Source: Pohlia nutans (lineage: Eukaryota > Streptophyta > Bryopsida > Bryales > Mniaceae). From it: a DNA stretch of 64,000 bases. The position numbers were made by a program, and so were the translations under genes. The stretch lies in the NCBI GenBank assembly GCA_022496805.1, contig CM040100.1, positions 19,931,009 to 19,995,008 of the forward strand, in the 5' to 3' direction. A model generated the notes under the pieces. That model did no database searches, had not been told where the DNA came from, and saw only the letters and a program-made list of their open reading frames with translations. This document shows, piece after piece, positions 12,331-24,375 of the stretch (positions within the stretch are counted from its first letter, which is position 1; the number at the start of each line of letters is the position of its first letter).

Positions 12331-12759
12331 GGTATCCTACTATTTAATGCTCACCTCATCTCATATTTCACACATTTCACATTTTACCTCTCCAAGGTAA
12401 TGCTCTCCCTACTCTTCTTTTTTGCAAATGACACTAGTTAGGATTGTGAAGCTCAATATATAAGCATTTTAGGATGTGTAAGTGATATATTTTTTACCAA
12501 AATAGTTTTAAATGTATGTTTACAATGATTTTGACCTTGCTTTCTTTTATTTTTTGTAGGCATGCTTGATTGGAGCAAACATCGTGACATATAACAAGTC
12601 CAGGATGGGCATTATTGAAATAAATCCGTTTATTTTTTAAATTGCCTCATTCATATGTTGTTTTCACCTCGAATCATTTGATCTTACTTTTAATTACACG
12701 TACTTATGTACAATCGCATTTTGAACATTGAATTTGGATCAAACATATAGGCATCAACT

Positions 12760-13480
12760 ACTAAATTTAGCATATAAAGTCCTAGGAACTCAGATTTCTC
12801 ATAAATTTCTCTAATTCAAAAGAAAAATTCCACGTAAGGGCCTTTAGAGGTTTGGGGCACCCAAATTTCATTGTGGGTGTCAAGAATTTCTCTTAAAAGC
12901 TACTAAATATAGTATAATATACCATGCATGCTTGAATTTGATGTAGATTTCTGCAATTCGAAAGACAAATAGCACGTTAGGGCCCCTATAGATTAGAGGC
13001 ATTCAAATTTGATGATTGGGTTCCGAGATTTATAGTCAAAATTTGCTAAATTTAGCAGATTTTCTCATACATGCTCAAATTTGATGTATATTTCCGCAAT
13101 TCGAAAGACAAATATCATGTTAGGACCCCAAGAGGTTAGGGGCACTCAAATTTGATGTTGGGTTTTGAGATTTATAGTCAAAAGCTGCTAAAATTAGCAG
13201 ATTTTTCAATACATGCTCGACTTTGATGTAGATTTCCGCATTTCAAAAGACGAACACTATGTTAGGGCCCCTAGTGGTTAGGAACACCGAAATTTCATGT
13301 TGGGTTCTAAGATTTTTAATTTAAAATAACTAATCTAAGTATATTTTGCAATGCACACACGAATTTGCTGCAGATTTGTGCTATTTGAAAGCAGTACAGA
13401 ACATTACAGTCTCTAGGGATTACTGGCCTTGAAATTTCAACTTGGGTTTTGTTGAGTTATAAAAGTGATTTGGTAAATGT
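12760..13480 (+). repeat. Diverged tandem array of about 145-bp units (element B)
   Basis: About five units recur, each with a TTTGATGTAGATTTC-like segment, CGAAAGACAAA, TTAGGGCCCC, GGTTAGGGGCACTC, ATTTGATGTTGGGTT and a CTAAAATTAGCAGATTTT end. Units have drifted to perhaps 75-85% identity by eye. They occupy the same place relative to the ORF as the GC-rich array of element A. Confidence 0.6.
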
Positions 13481-13520
13481 AGTTGTTTGGTTGAAGAAGT
13501 CCAAATCTGATTTAGATTTG

Positions 13521-14137
13521 GGGTGAAAGCACGGTAAACTGAACCATTAAAGTCATCTTTAGTGTTGAAATTACAATTTTCTTGACCAAAGGCCATAAAT
13601 TACGACTAAAAATTCATATATTTAAGTTCTAATATGGTAGAGCCCTCCATAGTTCTATTAGATACTCCAATCCAAAGCTTCAAATTAAAATATTAAAAAA
13701 AGGTTACTAAAAGTAAAGCTTGAAAATAGATGTCTAAAACAAATTTTGGGAGCAAATCTAATAAATTGAATCATGTTCAATATGAATATAAATTATATAT
13801 TCTATAAGTTTATTGTGCATTCGAGGGCCCCAAAGAAAAAAATTCTTGAAAAAATAAATATTTAATGCAATTTCAACATGTTTTATATCTACTTTTCAAT
13901 TCAGTCAGGACTACTTTTCCAATTTTAACTACTTTAACCTTACTATAATACACATAAATACTTATTGAACATGTTTTTTTCATTTTTTTGGGTTAAACTT
14001 TGTTAAAAATTGTATCTTTTATTTTGTCTACAAAAAAAAATTCACAAAAAATAAATATTTAATGGATTTTTTTTGGACCCTGCAATGTTACTTCTTCACA
14101 GGGATCACAAGTGGTTTAGTTTACCATGCTTTCACCC
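13521..14137. mobile_element. 617-bp MITE nested in element B, TSD TTTG
   Basis: The terminal inverted repeat GGGTGAAAGCACGGTAAACT starts at 13,521. Its reverse complement (AGTTTACCATGCTTTCACCC) ends at 14,137, and the matched arms extend to about 26 bp with 2 differences. TTTG flanks both sides (13,517-13,520 and 14,138-14,141), a likely target duplication. There is no coding capacity. Confidence 0.7.
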
Positions 14138-14158
14138 TTTGTTCAATTGACATTGGCA

Positions 14159-14275
14159 GATCATTGTATGACGCTTGAAGTTGATGGATTATACCATGAC
14201 CTCAAGGCAGTGAAGTATCGTTGTTTGAGAGAAGAAGAGAACTACACGTATGAGCAGATCGTATTGGAGCAGTAG
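14159..14275 (+). pseudogene. C-terminal remnant of the ParB/MTase-like element gene
   Basis: The frame reads DHCMTLEVDGLYHDL, then about 12 residues and NYTYEQIVLEQ, ending at TAG (14,273-14,275). Element A's right gene near its end reads RDMTLAADGFYYDV followed by GGQYTFEQTASIMEE. The order MTL-DG-Y-D-YT-EQ is shared. Only about 38 codons remain and nothing upstream reads as the rest of the protein, so element B is an internal-deletion derivative. Confidence 0.55.
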
Positions 14276-14622
14276 TATAGATCAAGAATGTATTCAAGGG
14301 GGAACCCTTTGATGTAGTAAGATAGTGCAAATATTATTTACTTCATAGTGTGTGCCTTCAGTTTTATATGAAAAGAAGAGTTTTGTTTTGATTTTCTACC
14401 AAATAGTAATAAAACAATATCGCACATTATGTTTAATTTTCTTTTTATTCATGGCAAATTCGATATGAATGAATGTGTTGTTGCTATTTAAAAAATGAGA
14501 ATATATGAAATTTTAGGGGGATAAAATTTTAGAAAAGTGCAATTTTGCAGCGTCATGTCCATCGGACAATGCACTTGGCCAAGTGCAAAAATTGCTAATT
14601 CAATGTTTTTTGCCTTCTACAA

Positions 14623-17568
14623 GTGAATAATAAAGTTTAATATTTTTCGATGTTGCCCTTCAATTTAATTTAATTTAATTTTTTTTGATACAACTAGATG
14701 CTTTATTTCCATTGAAAGACAACAAATTACACTGCCCCTTGATTTTGATTCTTGATGTTACTTATTGAATTGGCATAGCCAAATAAATTCTTATAAAGCA
14801 CTATGATGTTAATAATAATTTTTTAAATAAAGTGATTTTTTTAGAATATATGTGATAAAGCTACTTGTAAGGCATAGTATTGATTATTTCCATGTTCATA
14901 AACTCAAGAATTTCAACTCTGTTAAATTTGCAATATCTCTGATTAGGAGAGAATTATGTGTTAATATGATCTCACAAGTGATTCCTTATTATCACAAGTG
15001 GTTCCGTAATAGTCTAGTATCATGTAGCGTGCCTTTTTACTAAATTATCCTGAATTTTCCTTTTTTTATCAAATGTGAAGAACCCTCTCAAAGGGCCCTC
15101 TTAAAGCGGGTGTATCTTTGTCATCCAATGTCCAAATCAAGATTTTTTTGGGTTAATTATATTTAGTTTCAATTGTGATTATAATAATCTTAATTCAAGT
15201 TTAAAATTCCATTTTTAGCAAAAGATAAATTTAATGTGGCGTGCCTTCATAGATTCCCTGGTGGAGATGCTCTAAGTACACATTATTCAAACACCGTATC
15301 AATAAGTTATGAAGTTTCAAAGTTGTGCTCAAGGTTCAAAGTTATGTTCAAGTGATATCACACTCCCACTTTTCTTGATGATACTTTCTCAAGGGAACAA
15401 ATGAAATTCTACTACCTCCCTGATGTATGTTCACCACTTCACACGAAAAAATTGTTCAGCTAATACGATGTGTACACAACATGACATATTTTGAAGATTC
15501 ACAAGGAATGTGCAATCATAACATGGTTTTGATCTTTGATGTCAAGGTTTGATGCTTAAAGCAAGTGATTCCTTACATTTTTTTTAATTCAATAATTTAA
15601 TATAGTATATACTAGTGTGGCCATGTGTTGTTGGTCCAATGTTCCCTGTGATTTACATATAAAACCAAAATATGCAATAATTATTGTATGCTTTGTTACA
15701 ATACTTTACATGAATATAATCATAATCCAGAAAATATAAGTATTGAGCATGTTGTTGCTATTGCAAGCTCTATGGATCAAGGCTTAAACTACATAGTTGC
15801 CAAATTTAAATCTAAACTTTGTATGAAATGATACTTTACAGTCAGGTAGAGGTTCCTGCAATTCTTGCAAATAAGCTTGCAATTCACCTTCCTGCAATTC
15901 AGTAATGTACAACCATAACATTCTTCAGCCCTTGCTGGACCACACTCTTTCTCTACCGTGCTACTACAGGGTAAAGTACGAGTAAAATAATTAAAGTCTC
16001 CAACCCTCGTTGCTTGGCCCAATTGAAGTTATTGTAGATCCTCCAAGATACTTGGGATTCCAAGGCACTATAGATGCAGATTCTTCAAATGCCACAAGTG
16101 CAACAGTGGCCTGCTTAAAAACGTTATGTCTACCTACACAATGTTGAAAAGGATAAAAACAATGGCAAAGTGTTTGGGCTATCATCGTAACTTTCTTGAG
16201 CCCTCCTATTGTTCACCTCGAAATCTCAAGTGTCTGTCAAGGATCGGAAGAATCACAGAGAATTTTCTTTAACTTCAGCTGGTCCAAACGAAGAGAATTG
16301 GAGAGTCAAATTATTTTTATTAGCAAGTGATGCTACAGTGTAAAGGGTGTGGTCAGCAAAATGAAGTGTGGTGGTGATTAAAATCACCACCATCCTTTCT
16401 TTCCCTGGTTTTGCTTAGCCAGTTCATCAGCTATTAATTTTAAGTTTTCTGCTCCTGCTTGCAATTCCTCCGCCATGGTCTTGACGGACTGCATTCCAAC
16501 ATCCGAAGAAATGGTAAGTAATTTAGTGCATAAAACCAACCAATCCAATGCAGAGAGATAGAAAGAAACTCCGGACCTCTTTCGAGGCCGGCATAAATAA
16601 AGTGTCTACCCAATCCAATGCACATTTATAAGGTTTCAGTCAAAAGAGTCACTGCACTAATTTTTTAATTTTTTAATTTTACACAAAAGAGAGCTTTTTC
16701 CAATGCAAAGTCACGAGAAGAAAACAACATATGAACCAGAACCCACACCACTGCACTGATTTTGGCTAATAGTCAAAGTGAGTTTTTAGTGCGTGCTCCT
16801 CTTATGTGTCCTTGTATAGTTGGACCTTATATTGTGTGTCAATATGCAATAGGGTGTTGTTCCTTGTGTAAGCAAATGATTGGGTGGCTTTTGAAATTAG
16901 TCTCACATGGACTATTAGCCAAAAACAGTGCAGTAGAAAGCAGATGGTCACTTTGAGTACCAAGCTATAGTGGTATTCAAGATCACTATTGGCACCAAGC
17001 CGGGCACCAAGGTAGTGTCAATAACATAAATCATCCTTTTAGCTTGTTTACAATTATGAAACTTGTGCCACTACCGGTATATACTAGTAGTGTACGTATC
17101 AAAATTTTAAATGTAAGACAATGATATATAGTGACCAGAAAGTGACACAAATTCGGTATTTTACTTTAGTGACCTTGGGTACTAAGTTTTGACACTATTT
17201 CTTAGTTCCCAAAAACCACCTTTCTACTTTAGTCAAATTAGATTGTTCCAGGAATGTTTAAACAACATCGGAAAGAAAAACTTTATATGGTCACAGTGAT
17301 CATATAAAGGCTTCCTTATGATAACATCCGTATGATCATTGTCGCAATAGGGAGATCTTTATACAAATATGGACAAGGTTTTTTTTATGACACTATCTAA
17401 AAGTTCATTAAAAAGTATAAATTTAACAAAAACCTTGTTTTCAAAAGAATGCTAGCAGAGAAATATGAGACGACATGCACAAAAAGTGTCGTGAAAAATG
17501 TCAACCATTGTTTAAATCTATTTACCGTGCAAAAATATAACGCAACTATTTACTGTGATAACAACACC
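14623..17568. other. Repeat-littered intergenic region, no gene seen
   Basis: This region contains a solo CATAACATTCTTCAGCCC terminus at 15,914 and, near 15,250, a GGAGATGCTCTAA end typical of the Harbinger-type MITE family seen intact at 62 kb. A block at about 16,200-16,345 resembles the interior of the 53.1-kb MITE (ACAGAGAATTTTC, TAACTTCAGCTGG, ACAGTGTAAAGGGTG). No ORF with family similarity was found. Confidence 0.45.
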
Positions 17569-17740
17569 CATAACATTCAGTAGCATGCACTGTTCCTGCC
17601 TTGGCTCTATAGTAGATGGTGTGGAATATTTCACACCCAATAGCTCTTCATTAGTAGCTAAGAGGACACGTGGAGGCTCAAGGTGATGATCAGAGTGCAT
17701 GAAGGAAAGGCATTGGGCATGAAGGCTAGTGAATGTTATG
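17569..17740. mobile_element. CATAAC-family MITE, 172 bp
   Basis: The left end CATAACATTCAGTAGC pairs with the right end GCTAGTGAATGTTATG. It is the shortest of six copies in this window; the interior shares GGCTCTATAGTAGATGGTG-like sequence with the 48.4-kb copy. Confidence 0.6.
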
Positions 17741-17888
17741 TCATGCAACAAGCTTGTTTGGGAAGACGGAAAGGTCTTACTTGAAGCTTTTCACCTCGCT
17801 CTGCTAGTTTAGACGCAGCGGTTCCCGCATCCTGCACCAAAGCGGTGAACCCATCCTTGAGCAATAGATTTTGTAGCGTAGTTGAACA

Positions 17889-18030
17889 CTAGTCGAACCC
17901 GTGTCGTTGAGCACGTTGATGTTGGTATAATGGATATAATCTATTAAAGATTTGAGCATGGGTTGTCTCCTCAACCGATTCCGGACCGGAACGGTCAAGT
18001 GAGACAACCCATGCTCAAATGTTTAGTAGA
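17889..18030 (-). mobile_element. Helitron-like mini-element with 20-bp perfect stem (copy 3)
   Basis: The minus strand reads A|TCTACTAAAC at 18,030 and ends CTAG|T at 17,889, with a GTG/CAC hairpin just before the CTAG. A 20-bp stem (17,950-17,969 and 18,001-18,020, perfect) closes the 31-nt conserved loop (17,970-18,000). Near the CTAG end it shares ACTAGT-GAACCCGTG-CGTTGAGCAC with copy 1. Confidence 0.55.
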
Positions 18031-19800
18031 TATGAACCTATACTATTTTATTCATATACAAGATTTCTCCTCATGTATTCTATAAAACTTGATTGCAGTA
18101 AATCTTGCCAACATTGGTGCTACTTAAGGTAGTTTCTACAAAAAGCCTTGCCAATTATAACATGGTTAGACTTTCTAGAAAACCTTTAGAAGGTTGGTTT
18201 TTTTATTACACTAAAATCTTTATATATAGTCAATGCATGAAAGTTGTGGCCCAAATTTAGTGTAGTGATGTGGATATGAATACTATGCGCTATGTACACC
18301 CACTCTCATACCCATTTTTTGAATTGCCCCTCTTGGGGCCCAAAGATCACGTTGGTCTCGAAAGAGGACAAGAGTTCTTATCTACAGTATATGTCTTATC
18401 TATCTATCTGATGTGGATATTATACAGTTTACGAAACAAGTTCTTAAACGTCAAGAAAGAAAAAAGATAATTTTAAAACTTTGATACCTATTTATATGTT
18501 GGCATACACTAAGAGTTTAATCATTCAAGGTTCCACATTCCTATCTTTTGAACAACAAGAGTGACACTAAATCTACATGCATTCCTATTATAGGATAGAA
18601 TCTATGCAACCTAATACTTAAGTTACCAAAAGAGACCTAAATGGAGATTAGACCATGACAGAAAATGGAGTTTGGTTTACCCCGCCACAACCATAAGCAG
18701 CTTTGATGTCAGCTGCTGAGCGTTGTCTAGGTCTGCCATCATCTCCTAATGGTTGTGATCTAGTGGCTTCTTTTCCTGGTTACAAAGTACACAATCAACA
18801 CATATATAACATTCTTGCCCAAGTGTGAGAATCGTTCTTTAAAAGCCTATATAAAATCTAATAGTTACTTACCTAATAGGGTTGTTTGATAAAAATAAAT
18901 AAATGTGGTAGTTTAAAAACAAAGAAGGGAACAAAGAAAATTCAAAAATGTTGACAACAAAAAATGCAAAAAAGAGGAAATAGAGACAAAGAAAGTGATG
19001 TAAAATTCTCTGTTTGTCTCTTAGTTTGTTTTATATATGAAGGTTTCTTCCACATATCTTTAATATAATTACCACTTAAGATAAAAAATTTAAAAGTTTA
19101 GATAAAAATTGGAATCAAATTGGTGTTTGTGTGCACAGAAAGTATTTTGTCACAACACGAGTAATTTTCTAGAAGGTATGAAAAGTTATAGGTTCAAAAA
19201 TGTTATGCAAAAACAACATGGCTATTTTTATCTAGTTCTTGTTAAATAAATGATAAAACAATTGCGTGCTAGTTAATTCGGCATAATTTAATGAAGGTCT
19301 AATCTTCTTCTTTTTTTTAAATTTCAAAGTAAGATTTTTTGTATGGTAAAAAAGACTACAAATTAGACAATTTTTCTTGAGGAATATTCAAAGTGTTGAA
19401 ATGAAAATTCCCAAATGTAATAATTATTAGGCACAACATCATTGAACTAGCTATCAAGTGATGGAACAAAAAAGCCGTTAGGATCAACATCTCATGCCAA
19501 ATAATTTAAGAAAATTCAAAACAAATGTCAAATTCTATGAAATCAGATTCTTCAAGATTCTCTTATTCACCATGCAAAATAGATTTTTTTGGAAAATTAT
19601 TTTCCTTAAGATTTGAGCTTATCTTCTAATAATTATTTTTTGTCGTTCTTGACAGCCGAGTACGGCTCCAAAAAATGAAATACTAGTTCAACTTCATTAA
19701 TGAACCTATATGCTAATATGCAATTGAACATGAGCAAAAAGATTGTAAATAAAAGAATTTAGGGTTTTCAACAATATGTAGAACGAAGAGAAATCTTTGA
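18031..19800. other. AT-rich intergenic, no gene seen
   Basis: No conserved ORF was recognised. Only A/T tracts and short low-complexity stretches are visible. Confidence 0.45.
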
Positions 19801-19962
19801 TTGGCCATTAGGTTCTTAATTTTTCAAATTACGATGGAATATAGGCTCTTTAGATTGGCCATTAGGTTCTTAATTTTTCAAATTACGATGGAATATAGGC
19901 TCTTTAGATTGGCCATTAGGTTCTTAATTTTTCAAATTACGATGGAATATAGGCTCTTTAGA
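19801..19962 (+). repeat. Three perfect tandem copies of a 54-bp unit
   Basis: The unit begins TTGGCCATTAGGTTCTTAAT and repeats at 19,801, 19,855 and 19,909 with no visible difference between copies. The unit is a multiple of three, so one frame stays open, but the resulting peptide is only a repeat product with no known family. Identity of the copies implies recent expansion. Confidence 0.85.
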
Positions 19963-21711
19963 TTTATTTTAACAATATCTTTCATTTGATATGAAACTTG
20001 AAACTTGAACTCAAGTTGAATAAGAAATCAATTGAAAAATTAAATCATCAAAATAACAAGAAAATAATTTTACTAAGAATAAAAAAAATATGTCAAATTA
20101 CATTGCATCTTTTTTGAATCTGAAATTTAAATAGTCATTGTGCACAAATGGAGGGGAATCGTAAGGCACGCTTGGACTTTTCCAAAGAATCTCTTAAGAT
20201 TATCTTCAAGATAAAAAGTTTATTTGATCAATTTGATGAAATTTTTATAACAATGTTTGAGATTGAAAAATCTGTCTTGCTATACTGTGAAGATGTTCAG
20301 TTAGGGTTTTGACGTTGAAAGACTTTTCTAGTGTTACTTGAATATGTAAACTCTACATTATAACAATTCTATATTGTGACCAATATGACCAAGATTTTCT
20401 TGACTAGAGTAAAGGATTGGAGCATACTAGAATCTCCAGAGCTTGTTGGTGAAGAATTTACACTTGTATCAACTGCATTAAGAATAAATATACATTAGCA
20501 TACACAAAATCACAAAATATCAAACTAAATTGTAATTTAAATTCAAAGACACTTGTAAAGGTCTTTAGATTCATTGGAAAAAATAAAAACTTTACCCTTA
20601 TCATGTTTTTCAATAGGTTGGTAACAATTGTAATTGATGCCAAAGTCGTCGGCAACAGCTTCAGAATCTTTTCCTTGACTACTCTTTTTAGTACAAATAG
20701 ATCCCATAAAAACACTTTATGACCTTTCTAAATACCCTATGTAATATGTAGCAATGTTTTATTAAAATTTTGTGATATCAAAATTTCAACATTTTCTTTT
20801 GGTATTACATTGAAGTACATAAATTTTGATAATGTTAGCAATCGCTATTTTAACATAATTTATAAAAAATTGTAACAAATTTTCATTGAATACATAAACC
20901 TTGACAAATAAGCAAAAAAACTGGAATACAACTTCAACATATTTTACAATGCTTTGAATTGATTTTTTCAAATATATTTTTAAAAATCATATACAACATA
21001 AATAGAACACAAAAAGTCATTTCCCAAAAATTACTATACAATCAAGCATTAGAATTACTGTTAAATTCAAAAAGAAATTCAAGGATTCCAAAAACGATAT
21101 AAACATGTTTAAACACTTTTATTATAGTCTTGGGATGTATAATATGGGATTTGAAATAGTGTCATAAACAATTTGAACACAAATTTTATTCAAGATTAAT
21201 ATAACTTTTGCCAAAGGAGATTTAAATTTTAAACTTTTTTATTATTAGGAAGTTCAAATAATTACTGATTGCTCCCAAGATTTATTGAAAATATGTGACG
21301 ATAGATATAGTATTAGAATGTACATAGCATAATACCGCAGTGTAGAGGAGTACGCTTATGAAAATTGAACCCAAAGGTTATCTTTAGTTGGATCCTTTTT
21401 CTAAATAATGAGGGAATGCCATTTGTATTCTATTAATTTTGGGACTACCGTGTCAGTGCCACAACGCAACGTGTATTACTCGATTGATTGTACATGAGTG
21501 CTTTCAATGACTATGTGTTTTGTAGTAAATGAAGTATCAGTGCAACATTTAATGCATATGTGATCAGATTTGCTTGATTGGAGTAAGTTGAAACTTCCAA
21601 AATTCCCACTTTAACACTTTGTCAATTCCCAACCCATAAAACCCATGAGTACCAAAATTATACCCTTCTGCAACTTCAAAAAAGGTCCATTTCTGTTCGA
21701 TGGGCGACAAA
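19963..21711. other. AT-rich intergenic, no gene seen
   Basis: No family-like ORF, tandem array or paired terminal repeat was found. Confidence 0.45.
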
Positions 21712-21757
21712 TGCATTGCATACCCCAAGTGCAAAAACTCCTAATTCAGTGTTAAAA
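21712..21757. mobile_element. Solo terminal repeat related to elements A and B
   Basis: The sequence CCCCAAGTGCAAAAACTCC followed by TAATTCAGTGTTA matches the right ends at 14,566-14,612 (CCAAGTGCAAAAATTGC, TAATTCAATGTT) and, more loosely, 36,046-36,079. No partner end or coding remnant was seen nearby, so it is a fragment or an unrecognised MITE of the same family. Confidence 0.45.
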
Positions 21758-22231
21758 GGTTATAGGTTTGACATCTGATATTCACTTGTAGAGAACAAAA
21801 GGTTATAAGTTTCACATGCAATAATTGTGAAACAAATCTTTTGCTTGAAGATGTGTTTGAATAGAGTATAATTAGTTTGAATATTTTTTAACCTCATTTT
21901 TTTTTCTTTAATTATTTATTATTATCCACCTGGGGTACTAAAGCTGATAGTAAAGTAAAACTTTCAGAAGTGATTTCAAGCATATACTTATTTTTTATTA
22001 TAATAAAATGAAAATTTTAAAATTCACAAGTGATATATTTTAGACTAGCCAACTTCATGCATTCAGCATTACAGTTACATTAACAAGAGTTTGCACAAGA
22101 AAACCACAACAAAATTATCCATCTTTTATTTTATTTTATCTATGTCTCTTTCCCAGCCTCAACTGTCTCAATAGTTCATTTTTCTATAAGTTTTATTGTT
22201 CAAGATACTTCATTGTTTATAGGCCCATTAA

Positions 22232-23382
22232 CCCTTAAAGGCCCAACTGACCCCTGTGGGGTTGACGGATGATTGTTTTCATCCATATCTCCTTCCTCAT
22301 GAACCTTTTCACTATAAAACATTTTTTAGAGATACTTCATCAAGTTGTTCTCCTATCCCCTAAATGCCTAGAGCCTTCTTCAAATTCGGTAGTTTTGCAA
22401 AGATGCATTATAAAATGCAACCTAGAGGGTTATTTTGAACTTGATATATGAATACAAGTTGTACATTATGAATTTTAGATTCTATCCATACAGTTAGATC
22501 TATGATTTCTATTACCAATAATTTTGTATAAATTTTGAAACGTGAAATTCAAAATTATTTTGTAATTCAATTACGAATAAGATATTGACAATCTACGGAT
22601 GAAATTCATTGTGATTGGTTGAAATGTAATACTCTAAGTGTAGTGATTTTTGGAGATTTTTTGGTTGCTTAATTTTATGAGTTGACTTTTTTTAGAGCAC
22701 TTTTACACTGAAATCTTCAAAATTTTGGGTGAATCACTACAACATGAAATGAGGCATAAAAATTTCACAAATCATCCCCTTTCTAATCGGATCACATATG
22801 CATGAAGCTAACTTCGCATACAATCTACAGTAAAAATTCCACACTGCAAAAAGTGCATGACGGATGAGAAATTCTGGATGAAATCTGTACATCGTCCAAA
22901 AAATGGACGCTCAGGCAGTTAGGGGCTATCCAACGGTTGGATTTGGTGTTATTAGAGTACATACTTCTCTAAAATTACAAACGTGTAAGTATGTGAAATT
23001 TTGACCAAGCCAAAATTGCATTGACTTTAATTCCAAAGTGGCCATGCAAAAATGAGGTCATAGATTTAAGGAATATAAAATTTTCAAAAAATTACCACAT
23101 CAAGAGTATCTCATTTCAAATCCAACTCAACATTTTTTTACTCAAGAACTATTAATATTTTGTTTGTAATCAAATTCAGAAGGAATTTTTCATTTTTACT
23201 TTCAAATTTTATAATAAAATATTGGTGATAGCATTGATGAATCTAACCATACGGATGGAATCTAAAATTCAAAATCTACAATTTTCATTTGTATATCAAT
23301 TCCAAAATATTCCTCCAAACAATACTTTATAATGGTTTTTCTCAAATTGTCAATTACAAGGATACCTTGTGACCTTTAGGGG
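22232..23382. mobile_element. piggyBac-like element epsilon, with a nested alpha copy
   Basis: TTAA (22,228-22,231) precedes CCCTTAAAGGCCC, and TGACCTTTAGGGG precedes TTAA (23,383-23,386). The interior is interrupted by an alpha MITE at 22,357-22,925. The right part (about 23,110-23,382) recurs as a fragment inside element A at 28,640-28,953. Confidence 0.55.
22357..22925 (+). mobile_element. piggyBac-like MITE alpha (copy 2, intact)
   Basis: The left terminus CCCCTAAATGCC and right terminus GGCAGTTAGGGG are inverted repeats flanked on both sides by CTAT (22,353-22,356 and 22,926-22,929). This is a 4-bp target duplication that deviates from TTAA. The interior is collinear with 431-975. The insertion is younger than the surrounding epsilon element. 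Confidence 0.7.
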
Positions 23383-24341
23383 TTAAATTTATATTAGAAC
23401 ACCATCACTTAGTATAATGGACACAATATGTTTATATAGAGTATAATGATTTTTTTAAATGTATCGTATTTTTTGGTTGCTACCCATTTTCCTAGACTGC
23501 CCAGGCCCAAAAAAACAACATTTTTTCAAAAGTAAAAATATGATGCTATAGGTAAATGAGTCTCTTTTCCAATGCATTTGGAATTATGTCATCCGATCAA
23601 AACTCTACTTAGGGGAATTATTCAAAGTGAAACACCTCAATGTTGAAAGGCAACTTCAACACTCCGAGAAGGTTTGCCAAAAAATCTAAGCCAATGATTC
23701 ATTCGGCATTTTAAAGAAACGTTTGTCCAACTCACATGGGTTGCATGCCATGAGTTGTGAGTTCTTCAAATTGGAGGAGAGTTGAACGAATAATGAATTT
23801 AACATCATGTCAAACTAAGTCATGCATCTTGTTAACCCCCCAACGCTCAAACGACCATTTTATGGTTGTTGCCCAAATCTAACAGGTTGCTTGGAACAAA
23901 AAACATATTTTTCTGAAAAAATAAAAAAATAAATTTAAATACCACATCAAGTCTACTTTCCAACGCAATTTGAATTATGTCAATTCGAGTTAAACTCCAC
24001 CTGGGAGTATTTTTCAAATTGGATCACCTCAACATTGTCTTAGTGTTATAAAATTTGCTATTTGGAAAAAGTAATGATGTTCCCTCTATCATTTCTTTTG
24101 TTTTTTTGAAGTTTACAATAGTTAAACCAACTTTAACCAATCATGCTAAATTTTAAACTCTAAAAGTGAAAATTATAATTTATACAACTTTTCAAAGGTC
24201 AATGCTTATAAATTCATTAAAAAAGGATCTAAAGTTATTTTCGGAAGTTTGACTGTACGGATAATTGTAGAGATTATACCCTACATTTTGTCTATTGAAC
24301 CAAACTTCATCAAACATATAGAAGGCACATATTATAACACG
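23383..24341. other. Repeat-rich spacer, no gene seen
   Basis: Two related blocks contain AATTATGTCA and CACCTCAA-type sequence (about 23,570-23,650 and 23,960-24,035), suggesting an old diverged duplication. No ORF with family similarity. Confidence 0.4.
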
Positions 24342-24375
24342 TATAACACGCAATTTGCTATTTACGCACTTGGCC
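24342..24375 (+). repeat. Left terminal inverted repeat of element A
   Basis: It reads TATAACACG, CAATTT, GCTATTTACGCACTTGGCCA. A second GCACTTGGCC follows at about 24,387. Its reverse complement is at 36,046-36,079 with two differences. Confidence 0.75.

Larger units (their letters stand above)
11690..14622 (+). mobile_element. Element B: deleted relative of the 24.3-36.1 kb element
   Basis: Four features recur from element A in the same order: an A-rich tract (about 11,690-12,118), a block of consecutive GC hairpins (12,120-12,330), a tandem array of about 145-bp units containing GGGCCCC-type motifs (about 12,760-13,480), and a coding remnant matching the C-terminus of element A's right-hand gene (14,159-14,275). 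The right end at about 14,566-14,612 reads GCACTTGGCCAAGTGC, then AATTGCTAATTCAATGTT, the same terminal repeat as element A. The left end was not found, so the left boundary is a guess. A 617-bp MITE (13,521-14,137) is nested inside. Confidence 0.6.
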
